64,000 nt of DNA, from positions 17,145,318 through 17,209,317 of the forward strand of contig NC_087070.1 of NCBI RefSeq assembly GCF_963678635.1, written 5' to 3'. Below the pieces are notes generated by a model, which was not told the DNA's origin, did no database searches, and worked only from the letters and a program-made list of their open reading frames with translations. Positions 53,651 to 64,000 of this stretch are shown in pieces (position 1 is the first letter of the stretch; every line of letters begins with the position of its first letter). The position numbers and the translations under genes are program-made. The DNA comes from Symsagittifera roscoffensis. Taxonomy: Eukaryota > Xenacoelomorpha > Acoela > Convolutidae.

Positions 53651-55567
53651 ATTTTTTTGGGTAGGACAAAGAATATTGAAATACTTTACCTGTTAGCGAT
53701 AAAACGAAATTGTAAAAACAAAAAAAATGAAAACTCGCAGAAGCTTGTGAATAAATGAATGAAAATTTCACATAACAGTTGTTAGTAATCAATTTAGTAA
53801 TAATTGTAATGTTGTTTTTGGTTAAATTTTTCAAGTAAAAATTAAGTGCAATCAAATGTGGTATGCACAGAAGGATGGTTTGGCTATGGGTGCCTCTCTT
53901 GAAGTCATACTGGCAAATTTGTAGGTTAAAGAGTTTGAACCTGTATTGAGGAAAGAGATTCCCAAAATTTGCAAGCCAATTGAAAATCTACAAGGAATCT
54001 GTCGAGAATGAAGGAAAAAAGTTACGTTTAGACAAAAAGATGTTGAATAGGAAAAATGTCTAAAGTGGTTAAATCAAAAAAGTGGTAAGCTTCAAGAAAC
54101 GGAATTTAAAAATATAGCTAAAGTTATTTGGTAATTTGGCCTTTTTGGACTTAAATATCAACGTGGATTCAGCAAAAAAGGTCACATGTGATTGGTGCCA
54201 AAAACCCACTGATACCGGCAACATTCTAAACTTAAGAGGCTGCGCACCTTTGCAGTACAAAATAATTGTTATTGAAGGGACGGTTCATAGAATTTTCAGA
54301 AGTACCTCAACATGGGAGACTTTGACCAGGCATTAGAAAAAAATCGGAAGCAATGGATTGAAAATCAATATCCGAAAAATAAGTCTGACAGAGTATTGTT
54401 TGAAACTCTAAACAAGATCATTTAGGAAAAGAAAATATTAGAGGTGAAGGCATCAGAACCGAGAAATGATAAATGGTTGAAAGACTCACAACCCCTTATT
54501 ACAATGCTATATCGAGGCAATCCATCTCAACTGTTAGCTGAAAAGGTTCGGCTTATATCCGGGGCACAAACAATTTTTACAACAAGAAAATTGAAAACAT
54601 GCTTGCCATCCCTCAAAACTTCCTTTGCTTAAGAACCGAGATCCAAAGTGGTGTACAAGCTTACATATAGTGGATGTAACTCGACCTATGTCGGCCAGAC
54701 AGTCCGACATTTAGCCACAAGGGTCGATGAACACCGCAAAGGGGACTCCTCAGTAGGGCAACACTTGTTGGAATGTAATAAGGAGGTAGGCGGTACTGCT
54801 GAGCTGAAGTCAGAGATTATAGACCAAACAGCCAACACTCATAAGAGGCTTTGCATATTTGGAGGGAGAGGCCGAAGTTCAACACATGCGATGAATTCAG
54901 GAGCCGGGAATTAACACTAAAATTATAGTCTATGTATAACATGGCTAAAAGTTAAAAAACTGAAGTGTCAGAATCAAAAATATTCCCAAATCGAAATTTT
55001 ATAACCATGAAAGAACAAAAAAATAGAAAATCTCAAAAACTTACAAGAAAGTGTTATTCATGATTATGTAATTATATTATATAAGTACATCTGTTTAAAT
55101 TCTATTGGTTAAAAAGTTTTAGAGCCTTTTTAGACATGTTTCTCATTTTTCAGATCGTTGATTGTTTTGTAAATATTGTAAAAAACTTTAATCCTGTTGA
55201 TGCACAAAATCTGCGAAAACGCATGAATTAACGTTTTAAATTTTTTATAGAAACCTTTAAGATAACATGAATAATGAATGACAATTTCAGCAGTGTATAA
55301 AATGTTAATTATTGGCTGGTTTTTCTTGTTTTTACTTGAACAATCCAAAAGAAGTGGTCGTAAGCAAACGATTTAACTGAGCTCTATTATAAACAAAAAA
55401 ATTGGAGCCTCTATTGTTTCACTGCCTAAACCTCTTCGTCAAGGGTTAAGCCCACCTCACACAGATCTCGAGAATAAAGCTAATTAGCAGCAAGGTGGTT
55501 GAGGGAAACATAAAGGGAGGAATGAGACTGGCTGCTTCAGATAACAAAATCGCACATTTTTTTTCCT
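53651..55567 (+). mobile_element. PLE fragment, sense: motif B to 3' end
   Basis: MWYAQKDGLAMGASLEVILA (53857), then the PHD-like finger with Cys lost (GICRE*RKKVTF; EKCLKWLNQKSG). A jump follows into NLAFLDLNINVDS (missing motif C), then DWCQKPTDTGNILNLRGCAP and GIY-YIG YKLTYSGCNSTYVGQT (54650). The 3' region (54920-55567) matches copy 1 and shares its stop in IITAG-type GAG to TAG (54420). Confidence 0.8.
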
Positions 55568-56961
55568 AACTATAAAAAAAATTGGTATGATCACACCCAG
55601 TAAGAGCTGATATAAATGCCCCAAGAAACGACGGTAGTTTTTTTTGCAACTGAGTTTGAGGTGTACAAAGCAGTTATGTCTTTTTCAAATGGTTCGGGAG
55701 CCGTCCGGACAAGATTGTTTCCCAAAATTTTAAAGACCTTATCAGTAAATCAAACGGAAATGCGGGGCTCTTTTTCTTGAAATCGTTTACTAATCTCCTA
55801 AAACTTATAGATGAAAAAAAAATACATGAAAGCTAAAACTTTTCTCTTTTGAAGCAAAATTTTTTGCCCTCCTAAAAACAGTTGGAGGTGTGCGATCAAT
55901 TGCCATCGGCGACACGCTCAGATGCATCGCGTCCAAATGCGCAGTAAGCAAGGTTCTCGCAGAGTGACAAACTTTTTTTGGGAGTTTTCAAGTAGGATGT
56001 GGTACTAAACGAGGATCTGTTATTGCTGCACACTCCTTTAGAAAATTGATAGAGCGCGTTGACAACATGAAGCGTTCTATTTTACCTAAAGTAGAATTTA
56101 TTAATGCATTCATTTCGCTTCATAGAGAAACTATGCTGAACAACGTTTTTTCGTACCGCCAGGAGTTGTACAAACTTACTCATTGCGCCTACAGTAAACC
56201 GAGTTATTTATTTCACAGAATTTCCATCATTATGTCGGAAGGCGGAACACAGCAAAGTGATCCCGAGCCTTCACCGCTTTTGCTGAAACACTACAGATGC
56301 TAGTAAAAAAAAATTGGATTCCAAAATTTTTTTTGGTATTCAGATGATGGAAACCTAGCCAACGACTACAAGATCTTAAAAATACTGAAACCCGAGACCT
56401 TTGAAAAATACTGAAATCAGGAAAAGACAATGGGCTAAGCCTAAACACAGAAAAATGTGAGCTACGTTTTCTAGGACAGACCACAAAAACGCACTACAGT
56501 ACAATTATAGGTCAAATTCAAAATTTACGTTCAATTTATAAACAAAAAATTAAGATGAACTTGTAATGTTGGGCTCATCTATGGGCGAATCGCGTCAAAA
56601 AGAACTGCTAAAGGAAAAAAATAGCTGATTTTGTATAAAGTTTGGTTAGTTAAGTTGAACTAGATGCACAGTATGGTTTTTACCTCCTAAAATATTGCTT
56701 TAGCATGCCAAAAATTGATATTTTTTGTGTACAAATCCTTGTTTTTTTTTGGAAAAAAACGATCGAACTTCAAGAAGCTCTTTATAAAGGCAACAAATGT
56801 AACACGGAAAGATAGCCACTTTTTGCAAGCATTTCTACCGGCAGCCAAAGGTGGCTTGAGTGTGTCTTCCGCTCGCCTAATAGCTTCACCCGCTTTTTTA
56901 GCCTCAGCAATAGAAGCGAAAGCTACCTTAAGTGAGATTTTTGATTTGGAGCACGAGGATT
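55568..56961 (+). mobile_element. LINE-like RT element, copy 3
   Basis: Includes the part deleted in copies 1-2: motif A-like SILPKVEFINAFISLHRETM (56073), HCAYSKPSYLFH, motif B-like MSEGGTQQSDPEPSPLL (56232), and motif C-like DDGNLANDYKIL (56343). The family forms are LDFxNAFNSxRRDxML, EGVQQGDPLGPLLF and YLDDG. Motif A has Glu for Asp here. It stops at GGAGCACGAGGA, where it joins a PLE fragment. Confidence 0.78.
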
Positions 56962-57760
56962 GGGGTGTTATTTTTATGGACCTTCTCCAACACATAAAAA
57001 ATTGGCGCAACTAATCCATTACTCATCAGCTACTTTCGGGTTTTCTCCGTTATGTTGACGATACAGTGCGAACAGTAAAGGGTGATCTTGAAGAGATGCT
57101 ACAGCTAGCAAACTTACTAAATTCAAATTTACAGTTCACAATAGAGACAGAAAACATCTGGTATTTTAGCATTTTTGGATTTACAAAGTATTATTGACAA
57201 AAACAGGAAAATTAACTGTGGCTGGTATCAGAAACCAACAGATACAGGTACCATACTAACATTTGGAAGTTGCGCTCCCTTCAGCGTTAGAGAAGTTTGA
57301 TTGAAGGAACTGTTCACCGGGTTTTCCGCAGTACGTCCACATATGAAGAATTTGTTGAAGCGATGGAAATCAATCGTAAACGGTGGTTTGATAACCAAGA
57401 TCCGGAAAGTTGGTCGACGTGGGTTGCATCGCAAGCCCTTGAAAAGATCATCGGGAAGGGCAAAAACCAAAAAAGGGTGCAGACTCAACTATGTTGGCCA
57501 GACGGTTCGACATTTCACCACAAGGATTGAGGAACGCCGAGAAGAGTATACCATAGTTGGACAGCATATAAGGCATTGTGGTGGTGATAGTTGTTAATCG
57601 GAGTTTAATTGGAAGATTACCGACCAGGCCTTCACCACCATTAAATTACTTACATTAGAGGCGCTGCACATAAGGAAAGAGGGACCGGCAATTAACACGC
57701 GCGAAGAGTTTAGAAGTAGCGAGCTGACACTAACCCTATAAATCCCTAGAAAAAAATTTT
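56962..57760 (+). mobile_element. PLE fragments joined to LINE copy 3
   Basis: The first ~75 bp is antisense PLE (complement of VLEKVHKNNTP), then sense motif C with intact GFLRYVDDTVRTVKGDLEEM (57048). After MEINRKRWFDNQDPESWSTW comes the same KGK-to-YVGQT internal deletion as at 53380. The end is HKDTIVG/ QHIRHCGGDSC. Confidence 0.78.
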
Positions 57761-58661
57761 GGGTAGACAAAGAATATTGAAATACCTTACATATTAGCGA
57801 TAAAACGAAATTGTAAAAACAAAAAATTAAAAACTCGCTGAAATTTGTGACTAAATGAATGAAAATTTCACATAACAGTTGTTAGTATTAAATTTAGTAA
57901 TAATTGTAATGTTGTTTTTGGTTAAATTTTTCAAGTAAAAACTAAGTGCAATGAAATGTGGTATGCACAGAAGGATGGTTTGGGTATGGGTGCCTCTCTT
58001 GAAATCATACTGGCAAGTTTGTAGATTAAAGAAATTCCCAAAATTTGCAAGCCAATTGAAGATCTACAAGGAATCTGTCCCGAATGTAGGAAAAAAGTTA
58101 CGTGTAGACAAAAAGATGTTGAATAGGAAAGTTGTCTAAAGTGGTTAAATCAAAAAAGTGGTAAGCTTCAAGAAGTGGTAATTAAAAATATAGCTAAAGT
58201 TATTTGGTAATTTGGCCTTTTTGGACTTAAATGTCAACGTAGATTCAGCAATAAAGGTCACATGTGATTGGTACCAAAAACCCAGTGATACCGGCAACAT
58301 TCTAAATTTAAAAATTTAAGAGGCTGCGCACCTTTGCAGTACAAAATAATTGTTATTGAAGGGACGGTTCATAGAATTTTCAGAAGTACCTCAACATGGG
58401 AGACTTTGACCAGGCATTAGAAAAAAATCGGAAGCAATGGATTGAAAATCAATATCCGAAAAATAGGTCTGACAGGGTAGTGGTTGAAACTCTAAACAAG
58501 ATCATTGAGGAAAAGAAAATATTAGAGGTGAAGGCATCAGAACCGAGAAATGATAAATGGTTGAAAGACTCACCACCCCTTCTTACAATGCTATATCGAG
58601 GCAATCCATCTCAACTGTTAGCTGAAAAGGTTCGGCTTATATCCGGGGCACAAACAATTTC
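57761..58661 (+). mobile_element. PLE fragment, sense: motif B, finger, connection
   Basis: MWYAQKDGLGMGASLEIILA (57957), finger GICPECRKKVTCRQKDVE, then ESCLKWLNQKSG (stop TAG at the third Cys position). It then reads FLDLNVNVDSA, ETLTRH/ QALEKNRKQWIENQYPKNRS, and an intact IIEEKK where other copies have a stop. It is cut at VRLISGAQTI and joined to LINE sequence. Confidence 0.75.
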
Positions 58662-60007
58662 ATCACACCCAGTAAGAGCTGATATAAATTCCCCAAGAAA
58701 CGACGGTAGTTTTTTTTGCAACTGAGCTAGAGGTGTACAAAGTAGTTATATCTTTTTCAAATGGTTCGGGAGCCGTCCGGACAAGATTGTTTCCCAAAAT
58801 TTTAAAGACCTTATCAGTAAATCAAACGGAAATGCGGGGCTCTTTTTCTTGAAATCGTTTACTAATCTCCTAAAACTTATAGATGAAAAAAAAATACATG
58901 AAAGCTAAAACTTTTCTCTTTTGAAGCAAAATTTTTTGCCCTCCTAAAAACAGTTGGAGGTGTGCGATCAATTGCCATCGGCGACACGCTCAGATGCATC
59001 GCGTCCAAATGCGCAGTAAGCAAGGTTCTCGCAGAGTGACAAACTTTTTTTGGGAGTTTTCAAGTAGGATGTGGTACTAAACGAGGAGCTGTTATTGCTG
59101 AACACTCCTTTAGAAAATTGATAGAGCGCGTTGACAACATGTAATTTAGTAATGCATTCATTTCGCTTCATAGAGAAACTATGCTGAACAACGTTTTTTC
59201 GTACCGCCAGGAGTTGTACAAACTTACTCATTGCGCCTACAGTAAACCGAGTTATTTATTTCACAGAATTTCCATCATTATGTCGGAAGGCGGAACACAG
59301 CAAAGTGATCCCGAGCCTTCACCGCTTTTGCTGAAACACTACAGATGCTAGTAAAAAAAATTGGATTCCAAAAGTTTTTTTTGGTATTCAGATGATGGAA
59401 ACCTAGCCAACGACAACAAGATCTTAAAAATACTGAAACCCGAGACCTTTAAAAAATACTGAAATCAGGAAAAGACAATGGGCTAAGCCTAAACACAGAA
59501 AAATGTGAGCTACGTTTTCTAGGACAGACCACAAAAACGCACTACAGTACAATTATAGGTCAAATTCAAAATTTACGTTCAATTTAAAAACAAAATATTA
59601 AGATGAACTTGTAATGTTGGGCTCATCTATGGGCGAATCTCGTCAAAAAGAACTGCTAAAGGAAAAAATAGCTGATTTTGTATAAATTTTGGTTAGTTAA
59701 GTTAAACTAGATGCACAATATGGTTTTTACCTCCTAAAATATTGCTTTAGCATGCCAAAAAATTGATATTTTTTGCGTAGAACTCCTTGTTTTTTTTGGA
59801 AAAAAACGATCGAACTTCAAGAAGATCTTTATAAAGGCAACAAATGTAACAAAGAAAGATAGCCACTTTTTGCAAGCATTTCTACCGGCAGCCAAAGGTG
59901 GCTTGAGTGTGTCTTCCGCTCGCCTAATTGCTTCACCCGCTTTTTTAGCCTCAGCAATAGAAGCGAAAGCTACCTTAAGTGAGATTTTTGATTTGGAGCA
60001 CGAGGAT
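58662..60007 (+). mobile_element. LINE-like RT element, copy 4
   Basis: Begins CATCACACCCAGTAAGAGCT in the middle of a PLE frame. It has a ~25-bp deletion removing the start of motif A (after GTTGACAACATG, 59141). Motif B- and C-like segments are otherwise as in copy 3, and it ends at the same GGAGCACGAGGA/TTGGGGTG junction. Confidence 0.75.
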
Positions 60008-60247
60008 TGGGGTGTTACTTTTATGGACCTTCTCCAACACATAAAAACTGGCGCAACTAATCAATTACTCATCAGCTACTTTCGGGCTTTCTCCGTTATG
60101 TTGACGATACAGTGAGAACAGTAAAGGGCGATCCTGAAGAGATGTACCGCTAGCAAACTTACTACATCCAAATGTACAGTTCACAATAGAGACAGAAAAC
60201 ATCTGGTAATTTAGCATTTTTGGATTAACGGAAAATTAACTGTGGGT
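60008..60247 (+). mobile_element. Short PLE fragments between LINE copies 4 and 5
   Basis: Antisense PLE 60008-60086, then sense motif C (LRYVDDTVRTVKGDPEEM, 60091), cut after GTGGGTGG and joined to LINE at TAAGAGCTGATATAAATG. Confidence 0.72.
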
Positions 60248-62385
60248 GGTAAGAGCTGATATAAATGCCCCAAGAAACGGCGGTAGTTTTTTTTTGCAAC
60301 TGAGTTTGAGGTGTACAAAGCAGTTATGTCTTTTTTAAATGGTTCGGGAGCCGTCCGGACAAGATTTTTTTCCCAAAGTTTTAAAGACCTTATCAGTAAA
60401 TCAAACGGAAATGCGGGGCTCTTTTTCTTGAAATCGTTTACTAATCTCCTAAATCTTATTGGTGAAGAAAAAATACATGAAACCTAAAAGTTTTCTCTTT
60501 TGAAGCAAAGCTTATTGCCCTCCTAAAAACAGTCGGAGGTGTGCGATCAATTGCCATCGGCAACACGCTCAGATGCATCGCGTCCAAATGCGCAGTAAGC
60601 AAGGTTCTCGCAGAGTGACAAACTTTTTTTGGGAGTTTTCAAGTAGGATGTGGTACTAAACGAGGAGCTGTTATTGCTGCACACTCCTTTAGAAAATTGA
60701 TAGAGCGTGTTGACAACCCGAAGCGCTCAATTTTACCTAAAGTAGAATTTAGTAATGCATTCATTTCGCTTCATAGAGAAACTATGCTGAACAACGTTTT
60801 TTCGTACCGCCAGGAGTTGTACAAATTTACTCATTGCGCCTACAGTAAACCGAGTTATTTATTTCACGGAATTTCCATCGTTATGTCGGAAGACGGAACA
60901 CAGCAAAGTGATCCCGAGCCTTCACCGCTTTTGCTGAAACACTACAGATGCTAGTAAAAAATTTGGATTCCAAAAAAAAATTTGGTTTTCAGATGATGGA
61001 AACCTAGCCAATGACTACAAGATCTTAAAAATACTGATATCCGAGACCTTTAAAAAATACTGAAATCAGGAAAAGACAATGGGCTGAACACAGAAAACTG
61101 TGAGCTACGTTTTCTAGGACAGACCACAAAAACGCACTACAGTACAATTATAGGTCAATTTCAAAATTTATGTTCAATTTAAAAACAAAATAATAAGATG
61201 AACTTGTAATTTTGGGCCCATCTATGAGCCAATCTTGTCAAAAAGAACTGCTAAAGGAAAAAATAGCTGATTTGGTTTCAGTTAAACTAGATGCACATTA
61301 TGGTTTTTATCTCCTAAAATTTTGCTTTGGCATGCCAAAAAATTGATATTTTTTGCGTACAAATCCTTGTTTTTTTTGGAAAAAAACGATCGAACTTCAA
61401 GAAGCTCTTTATAAAGGCAACAAATGTAACAAGGAAGGATAGCCACTTTTTTTTTGCAAGCATTTCTACCGGCAGCCAAAGGTGGCTTGAGTGTGTCTTC
61501 CGCTCGCCTAATAGCTTCACCCGCTTTTTTAGCCTCAGCAATAGAAGCGAAAGCTACCTTAAGTGAGATTTTTGATTTGGAGCACGAGGATAAAGCATAT
61601 AATGATGCATTAGAACTATGATTTGATTCGGCAAAATGTGAAGTAGCTCCGGAAAATGAAATCCAAAAAATTTGGACGGAGCCCATTCTAATCTCTCAAG
61701 TAATTTTGAACCTAGAAACATCTGATGTAAAAAAGTTCAAAGCTTTCCAGGATAAATTTGGATCGCAATGGTTGAATGTCACATCGTGTAAAAATCTAAG
61801 ATTGAAATTATTGAATGAGCAGCTTAGAAATGCAATTGGACTCCTCATAGGTTCAAAAATCGTAAAGAACATAGATGCGTTTGCGAAAAAGATGTAATCT
61901 GAAATTGGATGGCATGGCCTTGCTTGTCTCAAAAGTGCAGGGAGATTCTCTAAGCCTTCAAATTTGAATGCCCCTATAAAACAGAGTCTCGCCTCCGATC
62001 ATATTCTTTTTGTTTTAGAGCCACGACACCTTCACAGGACAGATCAGAAGCAACCAGATGGCTTGACGCTCGTAACATGGGCTGTTGGTAGGCAACTCCT
62101 GTCCATTGAAACGGTAGCTGACTCCCTAGTTTCTAGTAGAAAAAGCGCAGGCTCGGCTTTTAACGCCGGAACAGCCGCGAACGAGGCGGAAGACCGAAAA
62201 TCTGAGAAATATTTTGAACCAAAAACTTTTCAAATTCACTAGCACTGAGATTTTTCTGAATATATTTTGTAAGATTTTGTGCACGTGTACCGACGAAACC
62301 AGAGCAGGTATTTTTTAAGCAGAGAATCTCCCTGGTTAATACAGATTGCGAATGCGGCACAATAAATGACAGAACGGCGAGGTGT
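60248..62385 (+). mobile_element. LINE-like RT element, copy 5 (longest)
   Basis: Motif A-like ILPKVEFSNAFISLHRETML (60742), motif B-like SEDGTQQSDPEPSPLL (60889), motif C-like FSDDGNLANDYK (60985). Post-RT segments follow: RLIASPAFLASAIEA (61510), LRNAIGLLIGSKIVKN (61830) and LEPRHLHRTDQKQPDGLTLV, TWAVGRQLLSIETV (62015-62120). It has numerous frameshifts. The domain order matches an RT protein family widespread in marine invertebrates; the clade was not determined. Confidence 0.78.
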
Positions 62386-63115
62386 TTTTTATTTCAAACA
62401 CAAAAAATGTTAACATAATTTTTTCAAGTCGAGTTGCGTGTTCGAATTGAAGAAACGTAACCCTCATCGAGTTTAATTGCCATTACATCAACACTAATCA
62501 TCTCCTTTTATCATTATCATTTCCTTATCCAGAAAATTCCGATGATGTTGACTGGATAATGTGATGACGGAGCAACTACTGACTGTAGCCTCGGCTACTA
62601 TGATACTTTCGACCTACTCATTAAAAAAATTGCTCAAAAGATATATATCAATTAGTATCATTTTCATCGAGCGGAGACGCACACTTCGCTTTGGTTGGAA
62701 AAGCAAAGTATTCAGGCTATTTTTGGAGCCCGATAAAATGGACTATTTAAGTATTCACCAAATTGAAGTCAACAGGTAGTCAACCGGCTTGTTGTACGGC
62801 TTAGCAAAAGTACACAAGAAAGACATATCATTGCACCCTGTTCTATCTTTGCCTGGAAGTTCATATGGAACTTGAACGAAACATTAGCCAAATTGCTCGA
62901 TAAAATTGAGGTAGCGAACATAGAAACAAACTCGCAAGTGACACGAGAGATTATTGCGAAGGTTAAATTAGACTCTGATGAGAAGATATTTTCTTCAGAT
63001 ATTAAAATTTTTTTCAATTTTGTTTCACTCAATAAGGCGGCTTTCGACATTGCCTCAGTAAATTTTATGAGCAGGAAAAAGCTCCAGACATTGCACGCAA
63101 AACTATGAAGAGATT
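62386..63115 (+). mobile_element. PLE RT N-half, sense (duplicate of 50366-51045)
   Basis: Same content as the block 12.1 kb upstream: LLYGLAKVHKKDISLHPVLS, ETLAKLLDKIEVANIETNSQ and the motif A-like IFSSDIKIFFNFVSLNKAAF (63000). It has independent point changes and a one-base deletion near 63053. Confidence 0.78.
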
Positions 63116-63159
63116 GCTGTAGGTGAAGTACACTTTTGAGAATGCGCTAAAAACGATGC

Positions 63160-63207
63160 AAATTCAAACAAATTTTTCGCACATTTTTTTGCATCTTCAG
63201 GATTTAA
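63160..63207 (-). ncRNA. Hammerhead-like motif, minus strand (second copy)
   Basis: CTGAAGA (63200-63194), TGCA...TGTGC stem II, GAAA (63178-63175). Flanks AAATC and GA(A)TTT pair as stem I, better than in the 51.1-kb copy. Confidence 0.4.
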
Positions 63208-63421
63208 AAATCTACACTATCTGTACAAAATGATCAAAAATCATAAAAAGTGTCATACACGTCAATATTTCAAAAATTAAAAAAATCAACCAATCACAAC
63301 TTCACAATTATCACTTAAATTATGTAAAAATTAATATGTAACAATTTTATTCCTTTAGTCAATTTCTGACTGTTTTAACCTTTCTGTTTTTACAAGTTCG
63401 TTTTGTAGCTAATTTCATGCT

Positions 63422-64000
63422 TCAAATAAATATTTCAATGTTTTTGTTTTCCAGTCTCTTTTTCTTAATGTGCAGTGCCTCTAAAGTAAGTAATTTGATG
63501 CTACTGGAGGCCTGATTGATTAACTTCCAATTACAATCCGACCTACCACTATCACTACCACACTGTTTTATATGCTGTCCAACTGGAGTATCCTCTTTTC
63601 GGTGTTCCTCAATCCTTGTGGTGAGATGTCGGACCGTTTGCACCCACAAAAATAAAGTCTCTACGCCATTTTTGATTTCACTTCATTGGAGGAGGATATT
63701 AAAGACGGCTTACAAGTTTTTATTTTCCTCCTCGTGAATATTAAATGAGCGTTGGTGATGTCGCGCCTTTTTTTTGCTAATTTCTGACCGTGATTCCACC
63801 GATATTGATGAAACATCAAGATGGGTGGTGAATCGCTGCTATAATCACAAAGTGTCCTTTTCTCAGCCATCTTTTTTTTGTTTTTGCCCTCACCGATGAT
63901 CCTTTCAAGGCTTCCGATGCAACCCGCGACGACCAACTTTAAGAATATTGGTTATCCAACCACTGTTTCCGGTTGATTTCTATCGCACTAACATATTTAT
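63422..64000 (-). mobile_element. PLE 3' part in inverse orientation (continues off the window)
   Basis: Duplicate of 51318-51900: VQTVRHLTTRIEEHRKEDTP (GIY-YIG end) and VVAGCIGSLERIIGEGKNKK, then CDYSSDSPPILMFHQYRWNH. The window ends inside the element. Confidence 0.8.

Larger units (their letters stand above)
49230..64000. repeat. ~12.1-kb spaced duplication of a LINE + PLE block
   Basis: 49230-51950 and 61280-64000 carry the same order: LINE 3' half, PLE RT N-half, hammerhead-like motif, inverted PLE 3' end. The offset falls from 12,133 to 12,104 bp along the block through small indels. The right copy is cut by the window end. Confidence 0.85.

Noticed and set aside
44640-64000. Alternative genetic code, because many PLE in-frame stops are TAG
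   Set aside because: MAST exons read 1,216 codons in the standard code, and stops vary among element copies, as expected for decay.
1-64000. CRISPR array or prokaryotic operons
   Set aside because: Tandem repeats are satellite-like without spacers, and the window is clearly eukaryotic with spliced exons.

Overview
The window is metazoan nuclear DNA: an AT-rich, intron-rich gene for a MAST-family serine/threonine kinase (a family with the animal-type DUF1908 + AGC kinase arrangement), large repeat-filled introns, tRNA-derived repeats, Helitron-like DNA elements, LINE fragments and Penelope-like retroelements (PLEs). The MAST exons use the standard code: 1,216 sense codons can be joined without a stop. 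I cannot name the species. An invertebrate is the best guess, because PLEs with a GIY-YIG domain and Helitron-like elements carrying satellite arrays are common there.

Region 1 (about 4.7-44.2 kb, minus strand) is one gene. I could phase sixteen exons (44164 down to 4735) by splice sites and reading frame. Together they encode a serine-rich N-terminus, the DUF1908 region, a complete protein kinase domain (Lys745, Glu764, HRD 837-839, DFG 857-859, APE 895-897) and the AGC C-tail. The model ends at a TGA at 4735 with no PDZ domain; in related MAST proteins a PDZ follows, so the true 3' end may lie left of the window. One intron appears to be GC-AG.

The introns hold (a) two Helitron-like elements with TC...CTAG ends and an internal ~167-bp satellite (915-2853 and 21244-23258), plus a decayed third (42420-43277); (b) a short dispersed repeat with inverted ends, always in plus orientation; (c) several tRNA-like sequences, all on the minus strand; (d) a 0.56-kb foldback; (e) a direct duplication near 17-18 kb; and (f) a LINE reverse-transcriptase relic at 23.3-23.7 kb.

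Region 2 (about 44.6-64 kb) lies immediately upstream of the first recognised MAST exon and is a mosaic of dead retroelements. Two families are interleaved: a PLE (RT + C-terminal GIY-YIG) and a LINE-like RT element. Fragments are joined in both orientations and the same junctions recur. A block of LINE + PLE 5' part + inverted PLE 3' part occurs twice about 12.1 kb apart, so the array grew by duplication as well as transposition.

The most unusual signal is that every PLE copy covering the region carries a PHD-like Cys-rich finger between RT motif B (QKDGLAMG) and motif C (YVDD). Hammerhead-ribozyme-like motifs sit in the PLE 3' untranslated regions.
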